A DNA stretch of 9,090 nucleotides, from positions 68,842 through 77,931 of the forward strand of contig MGNQ01000053.1 of the NCBI GenBank assembly GCA_001796865.1. Direction: 5' to 3'. Positions 1-6,847 of the stretch are shown here, piece by piece. Positions within the stretch are counted from its first letter, which is position 1; every line of letters starts with the position of its first letter. Position numbers and translations under genes: made by a program. The stretch is from Chloroflexi bacterium RBG_16_56_11 (GTDB lineage Bacteria > Chloroflexota > Dehalococcoidia > Dehalococcoidales > RBG-16-60-22). Under the pieces are notes generated by a model, which searched no databases, was not told where the DNA came from, and was given only the letters and a program-made list of their open reading frames with translations.

Positions 1-702
1 ACGGTCAACGCCCTGGTATCCCAGCTCATCGGCAACAAAACCAGGGGGCAATACTCCTATGCCTGCCGCGCGGACGTCACGGACCTGGTAAAGGCGCACT
101 CCGACCGGAACGCCGGTGACGACCCAATCGGTAATGGAGACTACACAGTCGGGAGCGTGTCAGCAACGCCGGCCGGGACCAGTTACGAGCTTGCCTACGC
201 GGGTTGGTCGCTGGTCATCATCTACCACAGCGAGTCTACGGCGGGGCGTCAGCTTTATCTCTGGGACTATTTCTCCTACAGCAAGGGTAATGAGAACCTG
301 GACTTCGACCGGGACGGTTCGCCGGGCGGGACTATCACTGGTTTCATCGTCCCCGAACAAATCGAAGGCGAGACGGAAGCGGCCAAGCTGACCTGCTTCG
401 TCGGCGAGGGTGACAACATCTATTCGGGTGACCAGCTGATATTCAACAACACCGCCCTGGATGATGGCTTCGGCACCGCTAACACGTGGAACTCGCAGTC
501 CGTGGGAATGAGCAAGTCCGGCGTCGATATCGATACTTTCAGCATTTCCTGGGCCAGCGGCCTGCTCCACGCCGACGACACCCAGGCGCAAATCGACCTG
601 CCGACCCAGACGGATAACTTCAACCTGGTCTATTTGATAATGTCCGTACGCAGCAAGACCGTCATCGGCGGCACGGAGCATTACGTCATCCACAACAACT
701 AG
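1..702 (+). CDS. C-terminal part of a probable secreted/surface beta-rich protein (5' end outside window)
   Basis: The reading frame is open from base 1 to the TAG at 700-702, giving 233 residues with no start in view. The first internal ATG (157) falls inside continuous coding sequence, so the gene begins upstream. The protein is rich in Gly, Asp, Ser, Thr and aromatic residues with alternating beta-strand patterns, and has no membrane anchor in the visible part. Features seen include YSYACRADVTDLV near the start, YAGWSLVIIYHSES in the middle, a DFDRDG acidic turn, and a final VYLIMSVRS strand. Such DVT...YTVG...AGWSLVVVY patterns occur in extracellular proteins of the DUF3344-like/adhesin type. 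I assign that resemblance from memory and hold it loosely. A role as a cell-surface or exported structural protein is inferred. It converges on the selenoprotein operon with only 22 bases between stops. Confidence 0.6.
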   Translation, partial: TVNALVSQLIGNKTRGQYSYACRADVTDLVKAHSDRNAGDDPIGNGDYTVGSVSATPAGTSYELAYAGWSLVIIYHSESTAGRQLYLWDYFSYSKGNENLDFDRDGSPGGTITGFIVPEQIEGETEAAKLTCFVGEGDNIYSGDQLIFNNTALDDGFGTANTWNSQSVGMSKSGVDIDTFSISWASGLLHADDTQAQIDLPTQTDNFNLVYLIMSVRSKTVIGGTEHYVIHNN

Positions 703-724
703 CAGTGAGCGACAATTACGCTAG

Positions 725-1219
725 CTACCCGGCCTTTTCCGGAGATCTCCGCCGCTCTTCCAGTCCGTAGAGCTTATCGATAACGAAGAGCAGGTATTGC
801 TGGCACTTCCGCTCGAAAAGGCCCTCATCCCTGGCCTTTTTTCTCGCTTCCTCATCGGAGAGGTCTATGCCGAGAAGCCCAATGCAGGTGACCGCTCCGT
901 ATTTTTCGATGAAATCCCCGACCAGCTTTTTAGCTTCTTTATAGACGGCCTGGCGCTCCTTTTCGGCCTTCTCCCCGGAAGAAGGGTAACGGTGCCTCAG
1001 TCCCAGGCATACCGCCGCTGAAGCTACCGCTCCGCAGGTGGCAGACTGCTGGCCCGCTATCCCGCCCTGGAACGCCTGGCTGGCCCAGAGAAGGTCCTGG
1101 TTTTTCAATCCGTAAGCTTCCCACATGACCTGCAGGACGGAAGGCCCTCAGTGGCGGCCCTGCCGCATATACTCCAGGACTTTACGCCTGGCCTCTTCGA
1201 GAGAAATTTGCATCTTCAT
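725..1219 (-). CDS. Selenocysteine-containing C_GCAxxG_C_C family redox protein
   Basis: Read from ATG 1219 through the in-frame TGA at 1148-1150 (as Sec24) to TAG at 725-727, this is a 164-residue soluble protein. It matches the C_GCAxxG_C_C family of probable redox proteins (about 140 residues, four invariant Cys, often near transporter genes). Visible landmarks are GRH-Sec24-GPSVL at the family's first Cys site (usually NCAQAVL), FQGGIAG (50-56), TCGAVAS (61-67), TCIGLLG (111-117), and KC139 near the end. The last G of the usual CGAxxG is Ser67, and an extra Cys71 is present. A GAGGTG Shine-Dalgarno lies about 10 bases before ATG 1219 and overlaps the stop of the upstream permease gene, so the two are translationally close. 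ATG 1213 is a possible alternative start. A start at 1126 would remove the conserved N-terminal helix and the first redox residue. Thiol/selenol electron transfer is inferred; the substrate is unknown. Confidence 0.85.
1119..1150 (-). promoter_or_regulatory. UGA Sec codon and bacterial SECIS-like hairpin for the redox selenoprotein
   Basis: The Sec codon is TGA at 1150-1148 (minus strand). Sixteen bases later comes a hairpin: stem UCCUGC (1137-1132) pairs with GUGGGA (1124-1119), six pairs including two G-U, and the loop is AGGUCAU (1131-1125). The E. coli fdhF SECIS has an AGGUCU loop about 17 bases after its UGA, so loop sequence and distance agree closely. This would bind SelB and direct Sec insertion. 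The structure was drawn by eye; no folding energy was computed. Confidence 0.75.
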
Positions 1220-1231
1220 ATGGCTGTCACC

Positions 1232-2485
1232 TCACGTGGCGCTGGTCCGGAACCGCCAGATGGCGATTCCCCCGAAGATAATGGTGAAGACTATGAGGGC
1301 GAGCATCTCCGGCACCGCTGCGCTGAAATCAGCGCCGAAAAGCATGAGCTTATTAAAGCCGGTCGTCGCCCAGGCATGCGGCGTCACCTTGGCGATGTTC
1401 TGGAGCCAGTCCGGGTAGAGGAAGGAAGGCCACCAGCAGCCGCCCAGGGGCGCCAGCGTTAGCGACGTGATGACCGCCAGCGAGGCGGCGGCCCGCTGCG
1501 TCCGGGCAATCGTGGCCAGCATCACGGAAAATGCCGCGGACATGATAACCATGAGGAAAGAGAGGATAATAACGGCCGACGGAGATAGTCCCAGGTCGAC
1601 GTTATAGGCCAGGATGCCCACTCCCCAGAAGATGATTATCTGGGCCAGTCCTTTGATTATCGACCCGGTGAAGATGCCGCCCAGGATGGACTCACGGGAG
1701 ACCGATGTGGCGAGGAGGCGCTCCAGGGTATTGTTCTTGCGCTCCCTGACAATTGATTCGGAGCCGACGGCGGCGGCAAAAAAAACGAACATGACCAGGT
1801 AACCGGGAATGACGAAATTAGCGGGGTTCACCGCCTCCACGTCGCCGACTTTCTCCGTACGGAAGGTGATATACGTCTCTGGTGCTCCGGAGGCCCCCGC
1901 CGTGATGATATCGGTCATCATTTGCTGCACTGCCCGGTTGACACTTTCCGTGTCCGGAGCCAGGGCGCCACTCTCTACCAGGAGGGCGATGCTGGCGTTA
2001 ATGATAATCCTGTCGGCGCCTATCTGTGACGATATCGCGCCGGCCAGCCCGTTCAGGGCCGCCCGGACGTTAACGTTGGCGGCATCGGCAAAGATTTCCA
2101 GCTCCGTCGGCTTCCCGCTCGTCAGGGCCGCGGTGAAATCGACCGGGAAGGCCAGAAAGCCGGCCAAGTCGCCGTCGTCGACGGCCTGACGGGCAGCATC
2201 ATAGTCTCTGTCCCAGACTATTTTCGGCTGTCCCGGTCCGAGCTGGGACTCGTCCCTGGTTTCGATGGTGCCGATTATCTGGTAGCTCAGACCTCCGGCT
2301 GGTTCGCGGGTGAGCACGTGCATCTCCAGCCTTTCGTCCTCGCTGCCGACACCGCTCAGAAGAAAATTGAACAGGATGATAAAGAGGAACGGGAAAACGA
2401 CGAAAAAGAACACCGAGGCGCGGTCCCGGGTAAAGATTTTCAGGTCTTTCAGGGCGATGAACCAGACATGTTTCAGGTCTTTCAT
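1232..2485 (-). CDS. ABC-2 type transporter permease (second permease of operon)
   Basis: This is a 417-residue integral membrane protein of the ABC2_membrane_3 type. One membrane segment lies at about 24-43, followed by a large extracytoplasmic domain (about 45-215) and a cluster of five hydrophobic segments (about 222-241, 273-295, 303-327, 332-352, 390-411). The cytoplasmic coupling stretch VRERKNNTLERLLATSVSR (about 246-264) is typical of this fold. It should pair with the neighbouring permease as a heterodimer energised by the ATPase, forming an exporter. The ATG at 2485 follows the first permease's stop by 6 bases. Its TGA stop (1232-1234) lies within the ribosome binding site of the selenoprotein gene, which argues for one transcript. 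The substrate (drug, lipid, peptide or other) cannot be told from sequence. Confidence 0.9.
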   Translation of the reverse strand: MKDLKHVWFIALKDLKIFTRDRASVFFFVVFPFLFIILFNFLLSGVGSEDERLEMHVLTREPAGGLSYQIIGTIETRDESQLGPGQPKIVWDRDYDAARQAVDDGDLAGFLAFPVDFTAALTSGKPTELEIFADAANVNVRAALNGLAGAISSQIGADRIIINASIALLVESGALAPDTESVNRAVQQMMTDIITAGASGAPETYITFRTEKVGDVEAVNPANFVIPGYLVMFVFFAAAVGSESIVRERKNNTLERLLATSVSRESILGGIFTGSIIKGLAQIIIFWGVGILAYNVDLGLSPSAVIILSFLMVIMSAAFSVMLATIARTQRAAASLAVITSLTLAPLGGCWWPSFLYPDWLQNIAKVTPHAWATTGFNKLMLFGADFSAAVPEMLALIVFTIIFGGIAIWRFRTSAT

Positions 2486-2491
2486 GGCTCT

Positions 2492-3670
2492 TTACTTGCC
2501 CCCCGGCACGGCCCTGAAGACGAGCCGGCTGATAATCAGTCCGACCACCGCGACACCTCCCAACACTACCAGTGGTATGGTGATGTCCCCCAGGGAAGCC
2601 CCTTCGGCGATGACCTTCCGGAGGGCATCGTTGGCATAGGTATTTATCGACACCCGCCCCATAGTATGTAATATTGAATCCTCCGTCACCTGGAAGAAAG
2701 TGCCGCCGAGCATGACCATGAACATGGTAAAGACGACGCCTATCCAGTTGGCGGCGTCCTCGGAGCGGGCAATCGATGCTACGATGAGTCCCAGCGCCGA
2801 GCAGGCGGCGGTAAAGATGAGGATGATGAGAAGGGATTCAAGGAAAGTCAGCGGCGTGAACATTTGAAAGACAGCATAAGAAAGTCCCAGCAGTATTAGT
2901 GTCTGTACAAAACCCCTGGCGACCGCGGCCAGGAATTTCCCGAAAAAGAGCTCGCCGGTGCTGAGGCGCGTGGTCAGCAATCTCTCCAGAGTGCCTTTGC
3001 GGCGCTCCTCGACGATAACGCGGGCGCTCAGACTCAGGGCGAAGAGGACGTACATGGTCACGATGCCGGGCAGGTACTGGTTGATAACGTCGGCGCTGCC
3101 GCCCACCAGCTCCTCGGCGACACCCACGAAGGGCTGCTGGCGTTCCTCTTCCAGGTACTTTTCCACGGCAACACCGATACGCTCTTCCGGGACGCCTTTT
3201 CCCTCAACGTTTTGCGCGACATCAGCGCGGACCTGGAACTCCTGGTTCATGTCTTCGGCGACGCCGCGGACAATGCTGGCGAGAATCTGTCCCTCCTGCC
3301 CGCCGTTGCCGCGCTGCTTGAAGACGAGCTGGGACTTTCCCCCGGACAACAGGGACTCCGAGAAGCCTGCAGGAATGTACAGTACCAGCAGTACGTCTGA
3401 CCTGTCGAGCTTGTCTTCGGCTTGGGAAGACGTGAGAGTTTCGATGCTGATGCCGTCGGCGGCGTCCAGTCGCTGCACCAGAGCGGTAGCATAAGCACCG
3501 CCGTCTTCATCTACAACACGGGCGGTGGCCTCGAAGAGGGTGCGGCCCCCGAAGGCGCCGTAAATCAGGGCAAAGGTCACGATGGGCAGCAGCAGGCTGA
3601 AAGCGAGGTCGCCTTTATCCTGCAGGTACAGGCGTACTTCATTGAGAGTGATGTATAAGGCCCTTTTCAT
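2492..3670 (-). CDS. ABC-2 type transporter permease (first permease of operon)
   Basis: This 392-residue permease has the same architecture as the next gene. It has a first membrane segment at about 21-40, an external domain (about 42-198) rich in charged residues, and then hydrophobic segments near 201-220, 246-270, 276-300, 306-326 and 363-386. The coupling motif VEERRKGTLERLLTTRLSTGE (about 220-240) parallels the RERKNNTLERLL motif of its partner, so the two look like paralogous subunits of a heterodimeric exporter. ATG 3670 lies 7 bases after the ATPase stop and has no strong Shine-Dalgarno, consistent with translational coupling. Family assignment is firm; the transported substrate is unknown. 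Confidence 0.9.
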   Translation of the reverse strand: MKRALYITLNEVRLYLQDKGDLAFSLLLPIVTFALIYGAFGGRTLFEATARVVDEDGGAYATALVQRLDAADGISIETLTSSQAEDKLDRSDVLLVLYIPAGFSESLLSGGKSQLVFKQRGNGGQEGQILASIVRGVAEDMNQEFQVRADVAQNVEGKGVPEERIGVAVEKYLEEERQQPFVGVAEELVGGSADVINQYLPGIVTMYVLFALSLSARVIVEERRKGTLERLLTTRLSTGELFFGKFLAAVARGFVQTLILLGLSYAVFQMFTPLTFLESLLIILIFTAACSALGLIVASIARSEDAANWIGVVFTMFMVMLGGTFFQVTEDSILHTMGRVSINTYANDALRKVIAEGASLGDITIPLVVLGGVAVVGLIISRLVFRAVPGGK

Positions 3671-3677
3671 ATCGGGG

Positions 3678-4427
3678 TCAGTCCCGCAGGCTCCGCCCGG
3701 TCAGGCGCAGGAAGACTTCCTCCAGCGTGACCTTCTCCGGCGGGCCGATTTGCGATTTAAGTTGATGGGGAGTGTCCATGGCGATAATCTTCCCGCCGTC
3801 CATGATGGCGACGCGGTTGCAGAGACGGTCGGCTTCCTCCATGTAGTGGGTAGTATACAGGATGGTCATGCCTTTCTTTTGAAGTCCCAGGATATTCTCG
3901 TAGATATGGTTCCGCGACTGCGGGTCGATGCCGACGGTGGGCTCGTCGAGAAAGACGAGCTGGGGGTTGCCCATGAGGGCGATAGCCAGGTTAATGCGAC
4001 GCTTCATACCGCCGGAGAACTTGGCCACTTTGCCTTTGGCCCGGTCGACCAGCCCCATGAGTTTGAGATTGGCCATGGCCTGTTCCTTCGCTTCCAGACC
4101 GGTCATCCCGGCCATGCGGCCGAAAAAGACCATGTTGTCGAGGGCGGAAAGGTCATCGTAAAGCGCCAGCTCCTGCGGACAGACCCCGATGATACTGCGG
4201 ATGGCCGCGGACTCCCGCTGCATGGAGTGCCCCCCGATGGTGATTTCGCCGCCGTCGGCAACAAGGACTGTTGATAGCATGCGGATGGTCGTGGTCTTGC
4301 CGGCACCGTTGGGGCCCAGCAGTCCGAAGATTTCACCCTTGTGGACAGAAAAAGAAACGCCGTCGACGGCTTTATGCTCGTTAAAGCTCTTCTGAAGATC
4401 GCTGACGACCACGAATTCCTCGACCAT
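3678..4427 (-). CDS. ABC transporter ATP-binding protein (exporter, DRI/CcmA-like)
   Basis: This is a 249-residue cytoplasmic ATPase with every canonical motif. Walker A is GPNGAGKT (38-45), the Q-loop is Q85, the signature is FSGGM (137-141), Walker B is LVFLDEP (157-163), the D-loop is GIDP (166-169), and the switch His is H194. The sequence is closest in style to drug-resistance/ABC-2 export ATPases (YTTHYMEEAD follows the switch). It is the first gene of a minus-strand operon with two permeases and a redox selenoprotein. A promoter lies just upstream, and the predicted leader is about 35 bases. The ribosome binding site is weak (AAGGAAAGCGGGGG upstream of ATG 4427). It powers the two ABC-2 permeases. 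Confidence 0.95.
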   Translation of the reverse strand: MVEEFVVVSDLQKSFNEHKAVDGVSFSVHKGEIFGLLGPNGAGKTTTIRMLSTVLVADGGEITIGGHSMQRESAAIRSIIGVCPQELALYDDLSALDNMVFFGRMAGMTGLEAKEQAMANLKLMGLVDRAKGKVAKFSGGMKRRINLAIALMGNPQLVFLDEPTVGIDPQSRNHIYENILGLQKKGMTILYTTHYMEEADRLCNRVAIMDGGKIIAMDTPHQLKSQIGPPEKVTLEEVFLRLTGRSLRD

Positions 4428-4468
4428 CGCCTTGCCCCCGCTTTCCTTCAGTAAAAAAGTCTCGTTGT

Positions 4469-4498
4469 ATTATATATCGAGGCATATGTTAATGGCAA
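4469..4498 (-). promoter_or_regulatory. Sigma70-type promoter of the ABC exporter-selenoprotein operon
   Basis: On the minus strand, TTGCCA (4498-4493) and a perfect TATAAT (4474-4469) are separated by 18 bases. The start of transcription would be near 4462, about 35 bases before the ATPase ATG. The -35 box overlaps the last codons and stop of the hydrolase gene, so the ABC operon can be transcribed independently of the gene upstream. Confidence 0.65.
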
Positions 4499-5256
4499 AA
4501 GCCGGCGCTATTCAGGAATTCGAACAGAAGTCGATTGAACCCATCCGGGTCCTGTTTATGCGGGGCGTGTCCGAAGCCGGGCACCTCGATAAGCTGCGCC
4601 CCGGGAATCAGTTTCGCCGCCCGGCGGGCGAGGGAAACGGGCAGGTAGGGGTCGCATTGTTTCCAGACGAGGAGAGTCGGCGCCGTGATACGTGGCAGTT
4701 CCCCTGAACAGAGCCAGTCGGTATTTTCTCCTTCCCGGGTAAGGAACCGGGGGTAAGGCTGGGGGCGGCGCGTCAATTTGCGGGCCAGCCAGAAAAACGT
4801 CATGAGATAAGAGCCGAACCGGGTCACCTTACCCAGCCCGGCGGCATCTACCAGGACGATTCCGCTGAACCGCCCCGGGTGGCGCAGGGCGGCCTCCAGG
4901 CATACCCTGGCCCCGAAAGAATGCCCGACAAGTACGGGATTTTTTATGTCGAACGAGTCGATGAACTCAACCAGGAAATCGCTGAAATCCGAAAGGTAAT
5001 ATCCCTCCTTTTTCCTTTCACTCTGCCCGTAGCCGATGAGGTCGGGGGCATAGCAGGCGTAGCGGCCGGACACGGCGGCCATGACGGGGAGCCAGTCGCG
5101 AGAATCGCTGGCACCGCCGTGAATAAATACCACCGGAGGGCCTTTCCCAATCCGGAGGCAGTGGACGCGGTGGCCGGAGATGTCCAGCCGGAGACTCTCG
5201 ATACCGGCGGGTACATCGGTCTGCCGGTAGGTCTTTTCGGGTTTCTGGTCTATCAT
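4489..5256 (-). CDS. Alpha/beta hydrolase fold protein
   Basis: From ATG 5256 this is a 255-residue soluble alpha/beta hydrolase. Landmarks are an oxyanion HGG (46-48), the nucleophile elbow GHSFG with Ser113, the probable acid Asp202 in KQCDPYLP, and His230 in GFGHAPH, a complete catalytic triad. A lid region with YLMTFFWLARKL lies between. It could be an esterase, epoxide/haloalkane-type hydrolase or C-C bond hydrolase; the Ser nucleophile rules out typical Asp-nucleophile dehalogenases. A TTG at 5289 would add 11 residues. I prefer ATG 5256 because neither start has a clear Shine-Dalgarno and the extra residues carry no family signal. It is divergent from selD, and its 3' end overlaps the promoter of the ABC operon. 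A functional link to either neighbour is not evident. Confidence 0.85.
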   Translation of the reverse strand: MIDQKPEKTYRQTDVPAGIESLRLDISGHRVHCLRIGKGPPVVFIHGGASDSRDWLPVMAAVSGRYACYAPDLIGYGQSERKKEGYYLSDFSDFLVEFIDSFDIKNPVLVGHSFGARVCLEAALRHPGRFSGIVLVDAAGLGKVTRFGSYLMTFFWLARKLTRRPQPYPRFLTREGENTDWLCSGELPRITAPTLLVWKQCDPYLPVSLARRAAKLIPGAQLIEVPGFGHAPHKQDPDGFNRLLFEFLNSAGFCH

Positions 5257-5280
5257 CGAATGGAAGAGCGGGGAATAATT

Positions 5281-5309
5281 TAGTGTCAAACGACTATTTA
5301 TGCTATCAT
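5281..5309 (+). promoter_or_regulatory. Candidate extended -10 promoter for selD
   Basis: TGCTATCAT (5301-5309) reads as an extended -10 (TGN plus TATCAT). A poor -35-like TAGTGT (5281-5286) is spaced by 17 bases. The predicted leader to ATG 5362 is about 45 bases. The support is moderate because the -35 is weak. Confidence 0.35.
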
Positions 5310-5337
5310 TTTATGGCATCGCACGGCGGTCTATCAA
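5308..5337 (-). promoter_or_regulatory. Candidate promoter for the alpha/beta hydrolase gene
   Basis: On the minus strand, TTGATA (5337-5332) and TAAAAT (5313-5308) are spaced by 18 bases. The predicted transcription start is near 5301, giving a leader of about 45 bases to ATG 5256. It overlaps the selD promoter candidate on the other strand. Confidence 0.4.
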
Positions 5338-5361
5338 GCCGGAGATGCGGAGGTAAGAGGA

Positions 5362-6414
5362 ATGGCGGAAGGGACGGCGAAAAAACGCCTCACCGAGACC
5401 GTTCACGGCGCGGGTTGAGCCTGCAAGATAGGTCCGGGCGACCTCGCTAAAGCGCTGGCCGGCCTGCCATTCCAGTCCGACCCCAATATCATCGCCGGGA
5501 TGGAGCGGGCCGAGGATGCCGGCGTTTATAAAATCTCTGATGACCTCGCCCTGGTGCAGACGGTCGATTTCTTCACGCCGATTGTCGACGACCCTTACGA
5601 CTTCGGGCGCATCGCCGTGACCAACGCCCTGAGCGACGTCTACGCGATGGGCGGGCGCCCGCTGACGGCGCTGAACATCGTCTGCTTCCCGCGGGAGACC
5701 ATGGATATTTCCATCCTGAGGGATATCCTCCGCGGCGGACTAGACCAGATGCACGAGGCCGGGGTGATTTTGCTGGGCGGCCATACCGTCGACGACCCCG
5801 AGCTGAAATACGGCCTGGCGGTGACCGGTACCATCCGACCCGATAAGGTCGTCCATAATACCGGCGCCAAACCTGGCGATAGGCTTATCCTGACCAAGCC
5901 GCTGGGGACGGGCATCATCAGCACGGCGATAAAACACGGCGCGGCCAGCAAAAAGGCCATAGCCAGAATCGTGAAGTCCATGACCACGCTCAACCGGGCG
6001 GCCTCGGAGGCGATGCTGGAGGTAGGCGTGAACGCCTGTAAGGATATCACCGGCTTCGGACTGCTCGGCCATGCCGCCGAGATGATTCAGGGAACCGGCG
6101 TGGGGATGGTCATCAATGCGGCAGCCGTCCCCTGCTTTCCCGAGGCGAAAGAGTACGCGGCCAAGGGCTTCGTCCCGGGCGCGGTGGAGCGCAACCGGGA
6201 CTACCGCAAGGAAATCGTGGACATCGGTAAGAAAGTGCCGCGGTACATGCAGAATATCATTTTCGATCCGCAGACGTCCGGTGGTCTGCTCATAGCCGTC
6301 CCGGCCCGGAGAGCGCCGAGGTTATTAAAAACCCTTCACGAAAAGGGTGTTGCTGAGGCGGTGATTATCGGGGAGGTGGTGGCGGAACCGGCGGGGCGGA
6401 TAAGGGTGGGCTGA
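5362..6414 (+). CDS. selD: Selenide, water dikinase (selenophosphate synthetase), selenocysteine-containing
   Basis: SelD makes selenophosphate from selenide and ATP, the Se donor for Sec-tRNA and selenouridine synthesis. Read from ATG 5362 through TGA 5416-5418 as Sec19, the protein is 350 residues, the usual family length. A strong GGAGG (5349-5353) lies 8 bases before the start. The N-terminus carries HGAG-Sec19-ACK22, equivalent to the catalytic Cys17/Lys20 of E. coli SelD. Further motifs are TVDFFTPIVDD (67-77) and NALSDVYAMGG (88-98) for Mg-ATP binding, GGHTVDD (139-145), and FDPQTSGG near the C-terminus. The layout is the AIRS N-terminal then C-terminal domain. A start at 5500 would lose the active site. 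Because synthesis itself needs Sec, SelD level should depend on selenium supply. selA, selB and selC are not visible here. Confidence 0.97.
5416..5444 (+). promoter_or_regulatory. UGA Sec codon and candidate SECIS hairpin in selD
   Basis: TGA at 5416-5418 is followed after 11 bases by AGGUC (5430-5434) pairing with GACCU (5440-5444) around a CGGGC loop that starts 16 bases past the UGA. Loop distance and a G within the first two loop positions fit the loose bacterial SECIS rule, but the stem is only five pairs. The Sec assignment rests more on protein homology than on this hairpin. Confidence 0.5.
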
Positions 6415-6499
6415 AATCTTTTCAACCGGATTAGTTCCCGGTCCATTACCTGAATCCCTGCCAGAACGCCCAGAATCGATATTTTAGCCCCGGAGAGGT

Positions 6500-6847
6500 C
6501 TACTGCCTTATCTGGGTGCTCATGCGGTCGATGAGCTCCTGCAGGTCTTTCACGCCCCGCACATCCACGTTGGTCTTGCGGAACGCCCTCACCATGGCCT
6601 CGATGAGCTTCGTCTTGGAGAGCTTCTTGCCGCCGGTGAACTTGGCGGTGGAGGCCAGGGCTTCGAGGTAGGCGTCCTCTTCGCGGTTGAGAAAGACCGA
6701 CAGCTTGATGGTGGCCGATTTCGGCATGGCGACCGGCCGGGGCGTTGGGGCGGGTTCCGGGGTCCCCTCGGCGGGACGTACCACGCCAGTGAGGCGGTCC
6801 AGGGCCGTCCCGTAAGCTAGCTCCTCGGTTATCCTAGCCCTTTTCAT
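6500..6847 (-). CDS. Small putative ribbon-helix-helix DNA-binding partner of ParA
   Basis: This 115-residue protein follows parA with a 14-base overlap. ATG 6847 has GAGAGG about 8 bases upstream, whereas a start at 6880 would lack this site, so 6847 is chosen. The N-terminal basic helix (MKRARITEELAYG) is followed by a Pro/Ala-rich linker at about 27-42. A C-terminal region then has a short strand ATIKLSVFL (about 45-53) and helices through LSKTKLIEAMVRAFRK. That strand-helix-helix order suits a MetJ/Arc or ParG/omega-like fold. By position and size it would be the centromere- or operator-binding partner of the ParA ATPase, replacing a large HTH ParB. The fold call is an inference from pattern; no family was firmly recognised. 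Confidence 0.6.
   Translation of the reverse strand: MKRARITEELAYGTALDRLTGVVRPAEGTPEPAPTPRPVAMPKSATIKLSVFLNREEDAYLEALASTAKFTGGKKLSKTKLIEAMVRAFRKTNVDVRGVKDLQELIDRMSTQIRQ

Noticed and set aside
160..693. 177-residue minus-strand ORF opposite the surface protein
   Set aside because: It is antisense to a continuous plus frame with a sensible protein, and shows no motif or ribosome binding site.
708..722. Hairpin AGCG/CGCT between the two convergent stops as a terminator
   Set aside because: It has only four base pairs and no T-tract on either side.
1148..1150. TGA as a nonsense mutation or sequencing error making the redox gene a pseudogene
   Set aside because: The TGA falls at a conserved catalytic Cys, has a SECIS-like hairpin at the right distance, and the genome shows a second recoded TGA in selD.
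3582..4274. 230-residue plus-strand ORF over the ABC ATPase
   Set aside because: It is a shadow of the ATPase and permease genes, which have all expected motifs on the other strand.
6425..6442. ACCGG/CCGGT hairpin downstream of selD and of the parA pair as a terminator
   Set aside because: The stem is five pairs and no run of T follows in either direction.
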